Shown here: positions 54,281 through 62,283 of the stretch, piece by piece
Layout of the letters: each line of letters opens with the position of its first letter
How positions within the stretch are numbered: position 1 is the first letter of the stretch
NCBI RefSeq assembly: GCF_028596025.1
Contig: NZ_CP117167.1
Coordinates: 4,898,001 to 4,962,000, forward strand
DNA from: Mucilaginibacter jinjuensis
GTDB taxonomy: Bacteria > Bacteroidota > Bacteroidia > Sphingobacteriales > Sphingobacteriaceae
DNA length: 64,000 bases
Direction of reading: 5' to 3'
Position numbers and translations under genes: made by a program
Notes under the pieces: generated by a model
Seen by the model: only the letters and a program-made list of their open reading frames with translations
What the model was told of the DNA's origin: nothing
Database searches by the model: none

Positions 54281-55300
54281 ATGCTTCAAATACAGGAAAA
54301 CGCTTCGCTTACAAACTTCAACACTTTTGGGATAGCTGCTACAGCACGTTATTTTACCGAGATTACCCACGAAGATGAACTGGTTGAACTTTTTCTGGAC
54401 GAGCAATGGAAACACTTGCCACGCCTGGTTCTAGGGGGTGGCAGTAATATGTTGTTTGTAAAAGATTTCGATGGATTGGTAATCCGTATGAATATCCGGG
54501 GCATTGAGCACCGCATTAACCACGAATATGTGATTGTAGAAGCCGGTGCGGGCGAAGTTTGGAATGAGCTGGTAACTTACTGCGTTAACTATGGCTTTGC
54601 AGGTATGGAAAACCTGAGTTTGATCCCCGGTTCAGTTGGCGCATCACCCATCCAAAACATTGGCGCTTATGGTGTGGAACTTAAAGATGTATTTCACAGC
54701 TGTCGTGCTTTTGAGATCGCCACAGGCAAGTCCAGGACTTTTCTAAAAGATGAGTGCGGTTTCGGCTATCGCGAAAGTGTATTTAAATCTGAACTGAAAG
54801 GCCAGTACATCATTACACAAGTTAAGTTCGAGCTATCGCTTAACCCTAATCTTAATTTGGGATACGGTGCTATACAACAAGAGCTGGAGAAAAACAATAT
54901 TGCCAATCCTACTATTAAGGATGTATCAGCAGTGGTATCGCGCATACGAGTATCCAAACTGCCAGATCCTTCTACCATTGGTAATGCGGGTAGCTTTTTT
55001 AAGAACCCGGTTATTGGCGAGGAGTTATTTAAGCAGATCCATGCCCAGTTTCCCGAGGTGGTAAACTATCCAACTGCCGATGGTGGCATTAAGCTGGCGG
55101 CTGGTTGGCTGATAGAGCAATGCGGCTGGAAAGGCAAAACCGTTGGAAATACCGGCACCTGGAAAAACCAGGCCTTGGTATTAGTGAACCATGGAGAGGC
55201 CACCGGGAGCGAAGTGTATACATTATCGTCGCAAATCATAGACAGTGTGTACACTAAATTTGGCGTTATGCTGGAGCGCGAGGTGAATATTATTAATTAA
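54281..55300 (+). CDS. murB: UDP-N-acetylenolpyruvoylglucosamine reductase
   Basis: 339 residues, MurB length. FAD-binding segment with GGGSNMLF near residue 50, the NLSLIPGSVGASPIQNIGAYG loop (given as PGSVGASPIQNIGAYG), the active-site Ser238 in GNAGSFFKNP, and the C-terminal Glu in VMLEREVN. It reduces enolpyruvate-UDP-GlcNAc to UDP-MurNAc in peptidoglycan synthesis. The gene starts 98 bp after the IS end, so its upstream control region now ends in IS and repeat sequence. Confidence 0.96.
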   Translation: MLQIQENASLTNFNTFGIAATARYFTEITHEDELVELFLDEQWKHLPRLVLGGGSNMLFVKDFDGLVIRMNIRGIEHRINHEYVIVEAGAGEVWNELVTYCVNYGFAGMENLSLIPGSVGASPIQNIGAYGVELKDVFHSCRAFEIATGKSRTFLKDECGFGYRESVFKSELKGQYIITQVKFELSLNPNLNLGYGAIQQELEKNNIANPTIKDVSAVVSRIRVSKLPDPSTIGNAGSFFKNPVIGEELFKQIHAQFPEVVNYPTADGGIKLAAGWLIEQCGWKGKTVGNTGTWKNQALVLVNHGEATGSEVYTLSSQIIDSVYTKFGVMLEREVNIIN

Positions 55301-55573
55301 TTTAGTTTCCTGTTGGTTAATAATTGACGTTTTAATTGTATCCATTCTGTTACAATCAAACCTTTTTATGGTTTTAAATAATCAGCAAATCAATTATAAA
55401 ACCTTTTAAAACAGCTTATTTACAGACATTTAACTGACATTTTAAAAGCAAATCAAGTAAACGTGCTAAGCCTAACTTCATCATCGTTCTAAAACCTGTT
55501 CATCGTAGTAAATAGCCAATTGGTCTAAAACGGCATCGTGTTTGTCTAAGTAACTGTACAAAACACTACCAAC

Positions 55574-56113
55574 ATGACAAAGATTGAGTTTAACACCATG
55601 GTGCTTCGTCAAGCCAGTTCACTACGTTCATACGCTTTGCACTTTACACATGATGCAGATGATGCTAACGATCTTGTGCAAGACACAATGTTAAAGGCGA
55701 TAACTTATTATAATAAGTTTAAAGAAGGCACTAACTTAAAAGGATGGTTATACACCATCATGAAAAATACTTTCATAAACAACTACCGTCGTTTTGTGAA
55801 AATGAGCACATTCGTAACCAAGTCTGAAGAGATTTCTTCTGCTAATCTGGTTTTCAGCTCAACAAAAAACCAAGGCGAGTCTAAATTTGTGATGGATGAT
55901 ATCCGCCGCGCTTTAGACAGGTTACCTGAAGATTACTATGTTCCCTTCACCATGTATTTTGAAGGCCATAAATACCACGAAATTGCAGACCACCTGACTA
56001 TCCCGATCGGTACCGTTAAAACCCGTATCCACGTAGCACGTAAACTGCTTAAGAAAAACCTGAAAGCTTATGATAACGGTGTTAAAAAACCAATCTACGC
56101 TGAAGAAGATTAA
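55574..56113 (+). CDS. ECF-like sigma-70 family sigma factor
   Basis: 179 residues: sigma region 2 at about 10-80 (HDADDANDLVQDTMLKAI, FKEGTNLKGWLYTIMKN) and region 4 at about 118-170 (LPEDYYVPFTMYFEGHKYHEIADHL, PIGTVKTRIHVARKLLKK). No region 1 or 3, so it is of the ECF group. No anti-sigma gene is adjacent. In many Bacteroidota this sigma factor is encoded next to carotenoid genes, here convergent with crtI. A role in carotenoid or stress control is inference. The 273-bp gap upstream is AT-rich with no gene. Confidence 0.93.
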   Translation: MTKIEFNTMVLRQASSLRSYALHFTHDADDANDLVQDTMLKAITYYNKFKEGTNLKGWLYTIMKNTFINNYRRFVKMSTFVTKSEEISSANLVFSSTKNQGESKFVMDDIRRALDRLPEDYYVPFTMYFEGHKYHEIADHLTIPIGTVKTRIHVARKLLKKNLKAYDNGVKKPIYAEED

Positions 56114-56143
56114 TTGATTTTAAACTCACCAATATATAAATGG

Positions 56144-56175
56144 AAGGCCTGGCTTAGTTGTCAGGCCTTTTTTAT
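56144..56175. terminator. Terminator between the sigma factor and crtI
   Basis: AAGGCCTG pairs with CAGGCCTT around GCTTAGTTGT, then TTTTATTT on the plus strand. Confidence 0.88.
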
Positions 56176-56182
56176 TTACACA

Positions 56183-56274
56183 GTTGATTGAGTGAGTGGT
56201 TGATTAAGTGAGCAGTTGTTGTTTCAATAAACCAGTCAACTACTCACTTAATCAACTCGATCAACCACTCACCC
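56183..56274. repeat. Low-complexity palindrome that contains the crtI stop codon
   Basis: TTGATTGAGTGAGTGGTTGA and TCAACCACTCACC at the two ends are inverted. The crtI stop TGA (minus strand, 56269-56271) lies within the right arm. Confidence 0.7.
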
Positions 56275-57759
56275 CAAATTAAAATACTTAATCACCTCCC
56301 CTGCCGCAACTTGTCCAGAAATTAGAGCAGGCGGCACACCTGGTCCTGGTACAGTAAGTTGGCCGGTATATAGCAGGTTCTTTACCTTTTTAGATCGCAT
56401 AGCGGGTTTAAAGAATGCCGTTTGTGAAAGGATGTTCGATAGGCCATACGCATTTCCTTTAAAGGAATGATAATCAGCTTTAAAATCATTCAGTGCGTAA
56501 CTGCGTTTTACTACGATGTTATTGCGGATGTTATTACCGGTGATCTTTTCAAAACGGTCCATCATCAGGTCGAAATACTTTTCGCGGGTAACGTTATTAT
56601 CTTCTAAGCCGGGGGCTATCGGCATCAGGAAAAATAAGTTTTCTCCATTAGCCGGTGCAACTGTATTATCAGTTTTAGAAGTACAGGCTACGTAGAATAA
56701 TGGCTTATCGGGCCACTTGGCTTGGGTGTAAATATCGGCAGCATGCTGTTCAAAATCTTCATCGAAGAAAAGGTTGTGGTGCTGGATACCTTCCACCTTG
56801 CAATCAGTCCCTATATAAAATAACAGGCTCGATGGCGACATTACCCGCTTGTCCCAATATTGCGGCGTATAGTTTTGATTCGGCTTGTCTAATAATTCCT
56901 GGTCAACATGTGCATAATCAGCACCGGCTACAACAAAATCAGCTTTGTAATTGCCCCGGTTAGTTTTTATGGTGGATACTATTCCATTAGCTGTTTCTAT
57001 CGAAAGCACTTCGGTACTCAGCTTAATTTCTACGCCCAATTCTTCGGCAGTTTTAACCATGGCCTTAACAATCTCGTGCATCCCTCCCATGGGGTACCAG
57101 GTACCTAAGGCAAGGTCAGCATAGTTCATCATGCTGTACATGGCCGGGGTATCCTGCGCGGTTGCTCCTAAAAACAGGACAGGGAACTCGAGCAACTTTA
57201 TTAGCTTAGGGTTTTTGAAGTACTTTCGCACGTGCTTACTCATGCTGGTGAGCAATTGTATGCTAAAACTTTTTTCAATCAGGTTCCAGTCGATAAACTC
57301 ACCTATATTGTGCGAGGGCCGAAACACATATTCGCCCATACCTACCCTATATTTATATTCGGCTTGCTTTAAAAATGCTCTGAGATTTGTGCTGCTACCG
57401 GGTTCCTCCTGCTCAAATAATGCTTCGAGTTGCTGCATATCAGCAGGCACGTCCATATAATCATCCTTGCCATAGTAAATGCGGTAGCCGGGATCGAGGC
57501 GTTTCAATTCATAAAAATCGGATGGCTTGTAGCCGAATAAGGCAAAGTAGTTTTCGAAAACATCCGGCATCCAGTACCAACTGGGGCCCATATCAAATTT
57601 AAAACCTTCAGATTCCCAAAGCCTTGCACGACCGCCGGGTTGATCGTTCTTTTCCAGCACTGTAACTTTAAAGCCTGCTTTGGCCAATACGCTTGCTGCA
57701 GCTAAACCGGCAAAGCCGGCACCGATAACAATAATATGTTTGGGGATGGTGTTATTCAT
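56269..57759 (-). CDS. crtI: Phytoene desaturase (lycopene-forming)
   Basis: 496 residues, CrtI length. The FAD-binding GAGFAGLAAA is at 13-22, followed by the ADP-contacting glutamate (VTVLEKNDQPGGRARLW). The FDMGPSWYW block follows, and the C-terminal VPGPGVPPALISGQVAAG is the second conserved element of CrtI. It removes four hydrogens in stages from phytoene to lycopene. It is divergent from crtB (84 bp gap), so the two may be co-regulated. Its 3' end is inside a repeat. Confidence 0.95.
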   Translation of the reverse strand: MNNTIPKHIIVIGAGFAGLAAASVLAKAGFKVTVLEKNDQPGGRARLWESEGFKFDMGPSWYWMPDVFENYFALFGYKPSDFYELKRLDPGYRIYYGKDDYMDVPADMQQLEALFEQEEPGSSTNLRAFLKQAEYKYRVGMGEYVFRPSHNIGEFIDWNLIEKSFSIQLLTSMSKHVRKYFKNPKLIKLLEFPVLFLGATAQDTPAMYSMMNYADLALGTWYPMGGMHEIVKAMVKTAEELGVEIKLSTEVLSIETANGIVSTIKTNRGNYKADFVVAGADYAHVDQELLDKPNQNYTPQYWDKRVMSPSSLLFYIGTDCKVEGIQHHNLFFDEDFEQHAADIYTQAKWPDKPLFYVACTSKTDNTVAPANGENLFFLMPIAPGLEDNNVTREKYFDLMMDRFEKITGNNIRNNIVVKRSYALNDFKADYHSFKGNAYGLSNILSQTAFFKPAMRSKKVKNLLYTGQLTVPGPGVPPALISGQVAAGEVIKYFNLG

Positions 57760-57827
57760 TTATGTGGTACAGACGTCACAAAGTAAGCAATTGTTTGTTG
57801 CTACTAAGTGCGGATAGTTAAAATATG

Positions 57828-57835
57828 TACATTTG
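57828..57835 (+). promoter_or_regulatory. Candidate -7 box of crtB
   Basis: TACATTTG matches TAnnTTTG and lies 13 nt before ATG 57849 in the crtI-crtB divergent gap. A TTTG is 30 nt upstream, too far for a normal -33. Confidence 0.45.
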
Positions 57836-57848
57836 ATTTATAGTGCTG

Positions 57849-58691
57849 ATGACCCCGATGACATTATATGATGAAACATGCTTTGAGTGCAGTAAGTTAA
57901 TTACGGCCAAATACAGCACATCTTTTAGTAAGGGCATCAAGTCCTTCGATAAGCGGTTTCGTAATCCCATTTATGCCATTTATGGCTTTGTAAGGTATGC
58001 CGATGAAATTGTAGACACCTTTCACGAGCATGATAAACTTCAGCTGATCAGCGGATTCAGAAAGGATGCTTTTGAAGCTATTGAACGCGGCATCAGCACC
58101 AATCCGGTATTGCAATCGTTTCAGCAGGTGGTTAATAAATACAAGATCCATCATGAGCTGATCGATTCTTTCTTACTTTCTATGGAGATGGACCTGGATA
58201 ACAAGATCTATAACCGCGAAAGTTATTGCACTTATATTTATGGTTCGGCCGAGGTTATCGGCCTCATGTGTCTTAAAGTTTTCTGCGAAGGGAACGAAGA
58301 ACAGTATCAGCAGTTAAAACCCCGGGCTTGTAGTCTGGGTGCAGCTTTTCAAAAGATCAACTTTTTGCGCGATGTAAAATCTGATTTTGAAGAACGCGGA
58401 CGTACCTATTTTCCTAACATCGATTTTAATAACTTTACCGAAGCTGATAAACAACACATTGAACGGGAAATTAAGCACGATTTTGACGAGGCTTACGAAG
58501 GTATTAAAGCCCTCCCCAGCGATGCTAAGCTGGGTGTTTATGTGGCTTATGTTTATTATTTGCAACTGTTTAAAAAGATAAGCCAGACCCCGGCAAGCGT
58601 GATTATACAGAAAAGAATCCGTATATCAGACACGCGCAAACTGGCTTTATACTTTAAAGCGGTGCTGCAAAAAAAGTTAAAAGCGATTTGA
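57849..58691 (+). CDS. crtB: Phytoene synthase
   Basis: 280 residues from ATG 57849 (the open frame starts with a GTG two codons earlier; ATG 57858 is also possible and would give MTLYDETCFECSK as the N-terminus). The two aspartate-rich motifs that bind Mg-diphosphate are D52-E-I-V-D56 and D175-V-K-S-D179. It joins two geranylgeranyl diphosphates into phytoene. First gene of a four-gene operon: its stop TGA overlaps the next ATG by one base. Confidence 0.95.
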   Translation: MTPMTLYDETCFECSKLITAKYSTSFSKGIKSFDKRFRNPIYAIYGFVRYADEIVDTFHEHDKLQLISGFRKDAFEAIERGISTNPVLQSFQQVVNKYKIHHELIDSFLLSMEMDLDNKIYNRESYCTYIYGSAEVIGLMCLKVFCEGNEEQYQQLKPRACSLGAAFQKINFLRDVKSDFEERGRTYFPNIDFNNFTEADKQHIEREIKHDFDEAYEGIKALPSDAKLGVYVAYVYYLQLFKKISQTPASVIIQKRIRISDTRKLALYFKAVLQKKLKAI

Positions 58692-59233
58692 TGTTTAAAA
58701 AGCATTTACTATTTCTGATACTCACATTTACTACATTAATGGGCTTTGCGGATACCCCGCAACCCAATATACCTCACCTGCGCAAAAAATTGATGCAGGC
58801 CATAAACAGCAAACCAACAACAGACTCATTATACAAAAGCCTGGAAATGATACAGCAACGATCTGGGTTGCTGAATGGCTACATGGGCGCGCTTGAAGCC
58901 TTAAAAGCCAAGCATGCCTGGAATCCTTACTTCAAGATTAAATACCTTAGTAACTGCGAGGATACTTTTAAAGAAGCGGTAGCGCAAGACCCGCATAATA
59001 TCGAGATTAGGTTTATGCGCTTTTCTGTTGAACATAATGTACCTGGCTTTTTAGGATATACCAAAAACCTGGCTGTCGATAAACAGGAAATGATCCATCA
59101 GATTGAGCTAAAAAATTATGGCACCGCTGATAAAGAGTTGGTGATTACCGTTATTAAATTTATGCTCGATTCTAAACATTGCACTGCTGATGAAACCAAC
59201 TTCCTCAATAAAACCTTAGCCGCTTTAAAGTGA
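58691..59233 (+). CDS. Secreted hypothetical protein in the carotenoid operon
   Basis: 180 residues from ATG 58691, which overlaps the crtB stop by one base (TGATG), so translation is coupled. Signal peptide at 1-20 (ending MGFAD). The mature protein is helical with many charged residues. No cofactor or catalytic motif was seen. Location between phytoene synthase and lycopene cyclase suggests a link to carotenoid handling or membrane deposition, but this is inference. It ends in GTGA overlapping the next start. Confidence 0.78.
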   Translation: MFKKHLLFLILTFTTLMGFADTPQPNIPHLRKKLMQAINSKPTTDSLYKSLEMIQQRSGLLNGYMGALEALKAKHAWNPYFKIKYLSNCEDTFKEAVAQDPHNIEIRFMRFSVEHNVPGFLGYTKNLAVDKQEMIHQIELKNYGTADKELVITVIKFMLDSKHCTADETNFLNKTLAALK

Positions 59234-59913
59234 AATATACTTACCTGCTCATTAACTTGCTGACGGTTATTTTCCCCATAGCCCTTTCGTTTGATAAGCG
59301 GGTGCAATTTTATAAAAGCTGGCGTTTCATCTGGCCCGGCATGGCTATTACAGGTATCATGTTTTTATTTTGGGATGTGCTATTTACCATTAAAGGGGTA
59401 TGGAGTTTTAATGATAACTATATTATTGGCATTCGTTTATTTCAGCTACCGCTGGAAGAAATTTTATTCTTTCTAACCGTACCCTTCTCCTGCATATTTA
59501 TTTATGAGTGCCTTAATTATTATGTGAAATGGCAGGTGCCGCAAAGGCTTAGCAAATCCATTTCTATTATACTGATGTCTGTAAGCCTGGTACTGGCTAT
59601 TGCCTTTCACAATCGGCTATACACCATTGTAACCTTCACACTGCTTTATGTATTGTTAGGAGTATTGCAGTCCTGGTTAAAAAGTAAATGGCTTAGCCGC
59701 TTTTATATGGCTTTTGTAGTGAGCCTGATACCTTTCTACATTGTGAATGGTATATTAACCTCGATCCCCATTGTACTATATAATAATCAGCAGAATATGG
59801 CTTTCAGAATTGGTACCATTCCTTTTGAAGATCATTTTTATTTGATGGCTTTGCTGATGATGAATATTGCCTTTTTCGAATATTTCCGTAATAAAAAATT
59901 AAAAGCTTTATGA
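59230..59913 (+). CDS. Lycopene cyclase (fused CrtYc-CrtYd domains)
   Basis: 227 residues, mostly six or seven transmembrane helices, with a GTG start at 59230 overlapping the previous stop (GTGA). Two copies of the lycopene cyclase domain are visible: the first with GVWSFNDNYIIGIRLFQLPLEEILFFLTVPF, and the second ending GTIPFEDHFYLMALLMMNIAF (motifs PLEE and PFED; quoted in short). This CrtYcd/CarR-type cyclase makes beta-carotene from lycopene and is unrelated to plant/CrtY cyclases. It overlaps the cytochrome b5 gene by 4 bp. Confidence 0.9.
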   Translation: MKYTYLLINLLTVIFPIALSFDKRVQFYKSWRFIWPGMAITGIMFLFWDVLFTIKGVWSFNDNYIIGIRLFQLPLEEILFFLTVPFSCIFIYECLNYYVKWQVPQRLSKSISIILMSVSLVLAIAFHNRLYTIVTFTLLYVLLGVLQSWLKSKWLSRFYMAFVVSLIPFYIVNGILTSIPIVLYNNQQNMAFRIGTIPFEDHFYLMALLMMNIAFFEYFRNKKLKAL

Positions 59914-60149
59914 GCGATTTACCGGTATACACCAAATCGCAGCTGGCCTTACGTAACGGGCAGGATAAACCTCAGATTTGGGTGGCTTTAAATGGTATTA
60001 TATACGATGTTACCGAAAGTCGGCTGTGGCGAAACGGCAAGCATTATGAGCACTGGGCCGGACAGGATTTAACTGAGGAATTGGCCGATGCTCCGCATAG
60101 CGAGACGGTGTTTGAAAAGTTTGTGGCAGTGGGGAGATTGGGCTTCTGA
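59910..60149 (+). CDS. Small cytochrome b5-like heme protein
   Basis: 79 residues of the cytochrome b5-like heme/steroid-binding family. VALNGIIYDVTESRLWRNG (23-43) is the family N-terminal block, and two histidines in GKHYEHW (His45) and APHSE (His63) are candidate heme ligands. It starts at ATG 59910 overlapping the lycopene cyclase stop (ATGA), so it is tightly coupled. It could donate electrons to CrtZ or another oxygenase; that is inference. No membrane anchor is present. Confidence 0.85.
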   Translation: MSDLPVYTKSQLALRNGQDKPQIWVALNGIIYDVTESRLWRNGKHYEHWAGQDLTEELADAPHSETVFEKFVAVGRLGF

Positions 60150-60162
60150 TTAAGCGTGGGCG

Positions 60163-60240
60163 GGTGTCATGTTGAGGCTCTCGAAACATGTGGGCAAAGG
60201 CCTTTACGCACACCCTTCGACGGAGCTCAGGGTGACAGCC
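60163..60240. repeat. Palindromic repeat type B
   Basis: CGGGTGTCATGTTGAGGCTC at the left and GGAGCTCAGGGTGACAGCC at the right, imperfect. It follows the carotenoid operon. Confidence 0.82.
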
Positions 60241-60273
60241 AGCACACTCTTTAGAAATTCATCCCCTACTAAA

Positions 60274-60306
60274 AAACCCCGCACTTTACGAAACGGGGTT
60301 CTTTAG
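60274..60306. terminator. Terminator after the carotenoid operon
   Basis: AACCCCG pairs with CGGGGTT around CACTTTACGAAA, followed by CTTTAGTATTTT and preceded by A-rich DNA for the other strand. Confidence 0.8.
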
Positions 60307-60359
60307 TATTTTGTGTTTTATACCTCCTATCAAGTATAAAAATCGCTAATAATATTAAA

Positions 60360-60542
60360 TTATTTAGCTGCAGTGTTTTTAGATTCCTGAACTTCTAAAC
60401 GAATAGCTTGAGCTAAGTTTTTAAGATCTTGCATACCTTTACGAACGCGTGTGCCGGCAGCGCTGTTGCCTTTGTTGTAAAATTTGTCAGCATCTGCTTC
60501 CAGAGAAGCAATCAGTTCTTTCACTTCGGTAAATTTTTTCAT
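60360..60542 (-). CDS. Histone H1-like protein
   Basis: 60 residues, basic, helix-rich (MKKFTEVKELIASLEADADKF at the start). The pattern EADADKFYNKGNSAAGTRVRKGMQ, quoted in part as NKGNSAAGTRVRKGMQ, matches the histone H1-like proteins of Bacteroidota. Likely a nucleoid-associated DNA-binding protein. It is single and abundant-type; a TTTTTTTTA-rich leader precedes it. Confidence 0.85.
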   Translation of the reverse strand: MKKFTEVKELIASLEADADKFYNKGNSAAGTRVRKGMQDLKNLAQAIRLEVQESKNTAAK

Positions 60543-60835
60543 TTTAAGTTACTCCTTTAATTAGTTGAGGTTTAATTGTTTTAACTAAGGCTAATCTAAA
60601 CTCTTTTTTTATTAAAAAAAAATTTACAGGCCAAAATATGCCTTTAAAGTGTGTTTTTAGCATTTTTCAACCCACCAAATGTCATCATCAATCATAATTT
60701 TAACAGATGTGCGAAAATTTTAAAACTTCTTATAGTGAGGTGTCAAATTTATTGCGTATTTGTTACCAAAAATACCCCGTCTATATACGCTAAACGATTA
60801 TACACACCCTTTTCACACTTAACAGGTGGGTTTAA

Positions 60836-60875
60836 AATAAGAAAGACCTCCGGCAAGCCAAAAGTCTTTCTTATT
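60836..60875. terminator. Terminator in the gap before the AOS gene
   Basis: AATAAGAAAGAC and GTCTTTCTTATT are a 12-bp inverted pair around a 16-nt loop. It ends the gene at 60896. The rest of the 353-bp gap 60543-60895 is AT-rich with no gene. Confidence 0.8.
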
Positions 60876-60895
60876 AATATGATGTTATTGTTGTA

Positions 60896-62137
60896 TTAAG
60901 CTACAACAACATTCTCTTTGTATTCGCCCGCTTTCAGTTTTTCGTGTACAATGCTTAAGGCTTTAATAGTAACCTCAACATCCTCAATAGTATGTAAAGC
61001 AGTTGGGATCAGGCGTAGTTCGATCAAACCTTTTGGTATAACCGGGTAAACTACGATTGAGCAAAAGATACTGTGATTTTCGCGCAGATCTCGAGTTAAG
61101 CTGGTAGCTTCCAGCAAATCGCCTTTTAAGAATACCGGGGTAACCATGGTATCAGTAATACCGATATCGAAACCGTTATCTTTTAAACCTTTTTGCAGGC
61201 TCGAAGCAACTTTCCAAAGGTTATCGCGCAGTTCAGGGCGAGATTTTAACAGTTCGAAACGTTTCTGTAAACCAATTACCATTGGCATAGGTAACGCCTT
61301 GGCAAACGTTTGTGAGCGCATGTTATAACGCAGGTAGTTTACAATATCCTGATTAGCGGCAACAAATGCACCGATACCAGCCATTGATTTGGCAAAAGTA
61401 CCGAAGTATACATCTATACCATCAACGCAATCCTGCTCTTCGTGTGTACCTGCTCCTGTTTTACCCATAGTGCCAAAACCATGTGCATCATCGATCAGTA
61501 AACGGAAGTTGAATTTATCTTTTAAAGCAATGATCTCTTTCAGCTTACCTTGTGCACCCGACATGCCGAATACGCCTTCAGTAATCACTAAAATACCGCC
61601 ACCGGTTTGCTCAGTTAAGCGGGTAGCGCGCTCCAGTTGTTTTTCGAAGCTTTCGATGTCGTTATGCTGATAAACAAAGCGTTTACCCATGTGCAAACGT
61701 ACGCCGTCGATGATACAAGCGTGCGATTCTGCATCATACACAATCACATCATTACGATCAACCAGTGCATCGATGATAGATACCATACCCTGGTAACCAT
61801 AGTTTAGTAAGAAAGCGTCTTCTTTACCCACAAATTCGGCAAGGCCGGTCTCAAGTGCTTCATGATATTTGGAGTTACCAGACATCATACGTGCACCCAT
61901 TGGATACGCCATACCAAAATCGGCAGCAGCTTTTGCATCTGCTTCCCTTACTTCGGGATGATTGGCAAGGCCCAGATAGTTATTTAAACTCCACACCAAA
62001 TGCTCTTTCCCGTTAAAATACATGTGCGGCGCTATTTCACCCTCCAATTTAGGGAATGAAAAGTACCCATGCGACCATTTTTGATGCTGGCCCAGCGGCC
62101 CGCCCATAGTCTTTGCTATCTTGTCAAATAAATCCAA
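60896..62137 (-). CDS. PLP-dependent alpha-oxoamine synthase family enzyme
   Basis: 413 residues of the fold-type I alpha-oxoamine synthase family (KBL, BioF, serine palmitoyltransferase, HemA). SLNNYLGLANHPEVR, DDAHGFG and the PLP-binding Lys250 in FGTFAKSMAGIGA are present. The exact product (2-amino-3-ketobutyrate, an 8-amino-7-oxononanoate or 3-ketosphinganine) cannot be told; it differs from the known Sphingobacterium serine palmitoyltransferase. The start appears to be TTG at 62137, because an in-frame stop lies 3 codons upstream and no ATG before residue 11 is available. Confidence 0.85.
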   Translation of the reverse strand: MDLFDKIAKTMGGPLGQHQKWSHGYFSFPKLEGEIAPHMYFNGKEHLVWSLNNYLGLANHPEVREADAKAAADFGMAYPMGARMMSGNSKYHEALETGLAEFVGKEDAFLLNYGYQGMVSIIDALVDRNDVIVYDAESHACIIDGVRLHMGKRFVYQHNDIESFEKQLERATRLTEQTGGGILVITEGVFGMSGAQGKLKEIIALKDKFNFRLLIDDAHGFGTMGKTGAGTHEEQDCVDGIDVYFGTFAKSMAGIGAFVAANQDIVNYLRYNMRSQTFAKALPMPMVIGLQKRFELLKSRPELRDNLWKVASSLQKGLKDNGFDIGITDTMVTPVFLKGDLLEATSLTRDLRENHSIFCSIVVYPVIPKGLIELRLIPTALHTIEDVEVTIKALSIVHEKLKAGEYKENVVVA

Positions 62138-62229
62138 AACGTCTTATTCTAAATTTTGCCAATAATATACAAATATAACCGTATTTCGCGCTCAGACAAT
62201 GGTTATAACTTTTTATAATGGGTTATAAC

Positions 62230-62264
62230 AAAAGAGCCTTTGTAAAGTTATACAAAGGCTCTTT
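62230..62264. terminator. Terminator after ftsZ
   Basis: AAAAGAGCCTTTGTA pairs with TACAAAGGCTCTTT around AAGTTA. On the minus strand it is followed by TGTTATAACC; on the plus strand by AATCT. It separates ftsZ from the AOS gene. Confidence 0.82.
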
Positions 62265-62283
62265 AATCTATAGTTTATATTAA

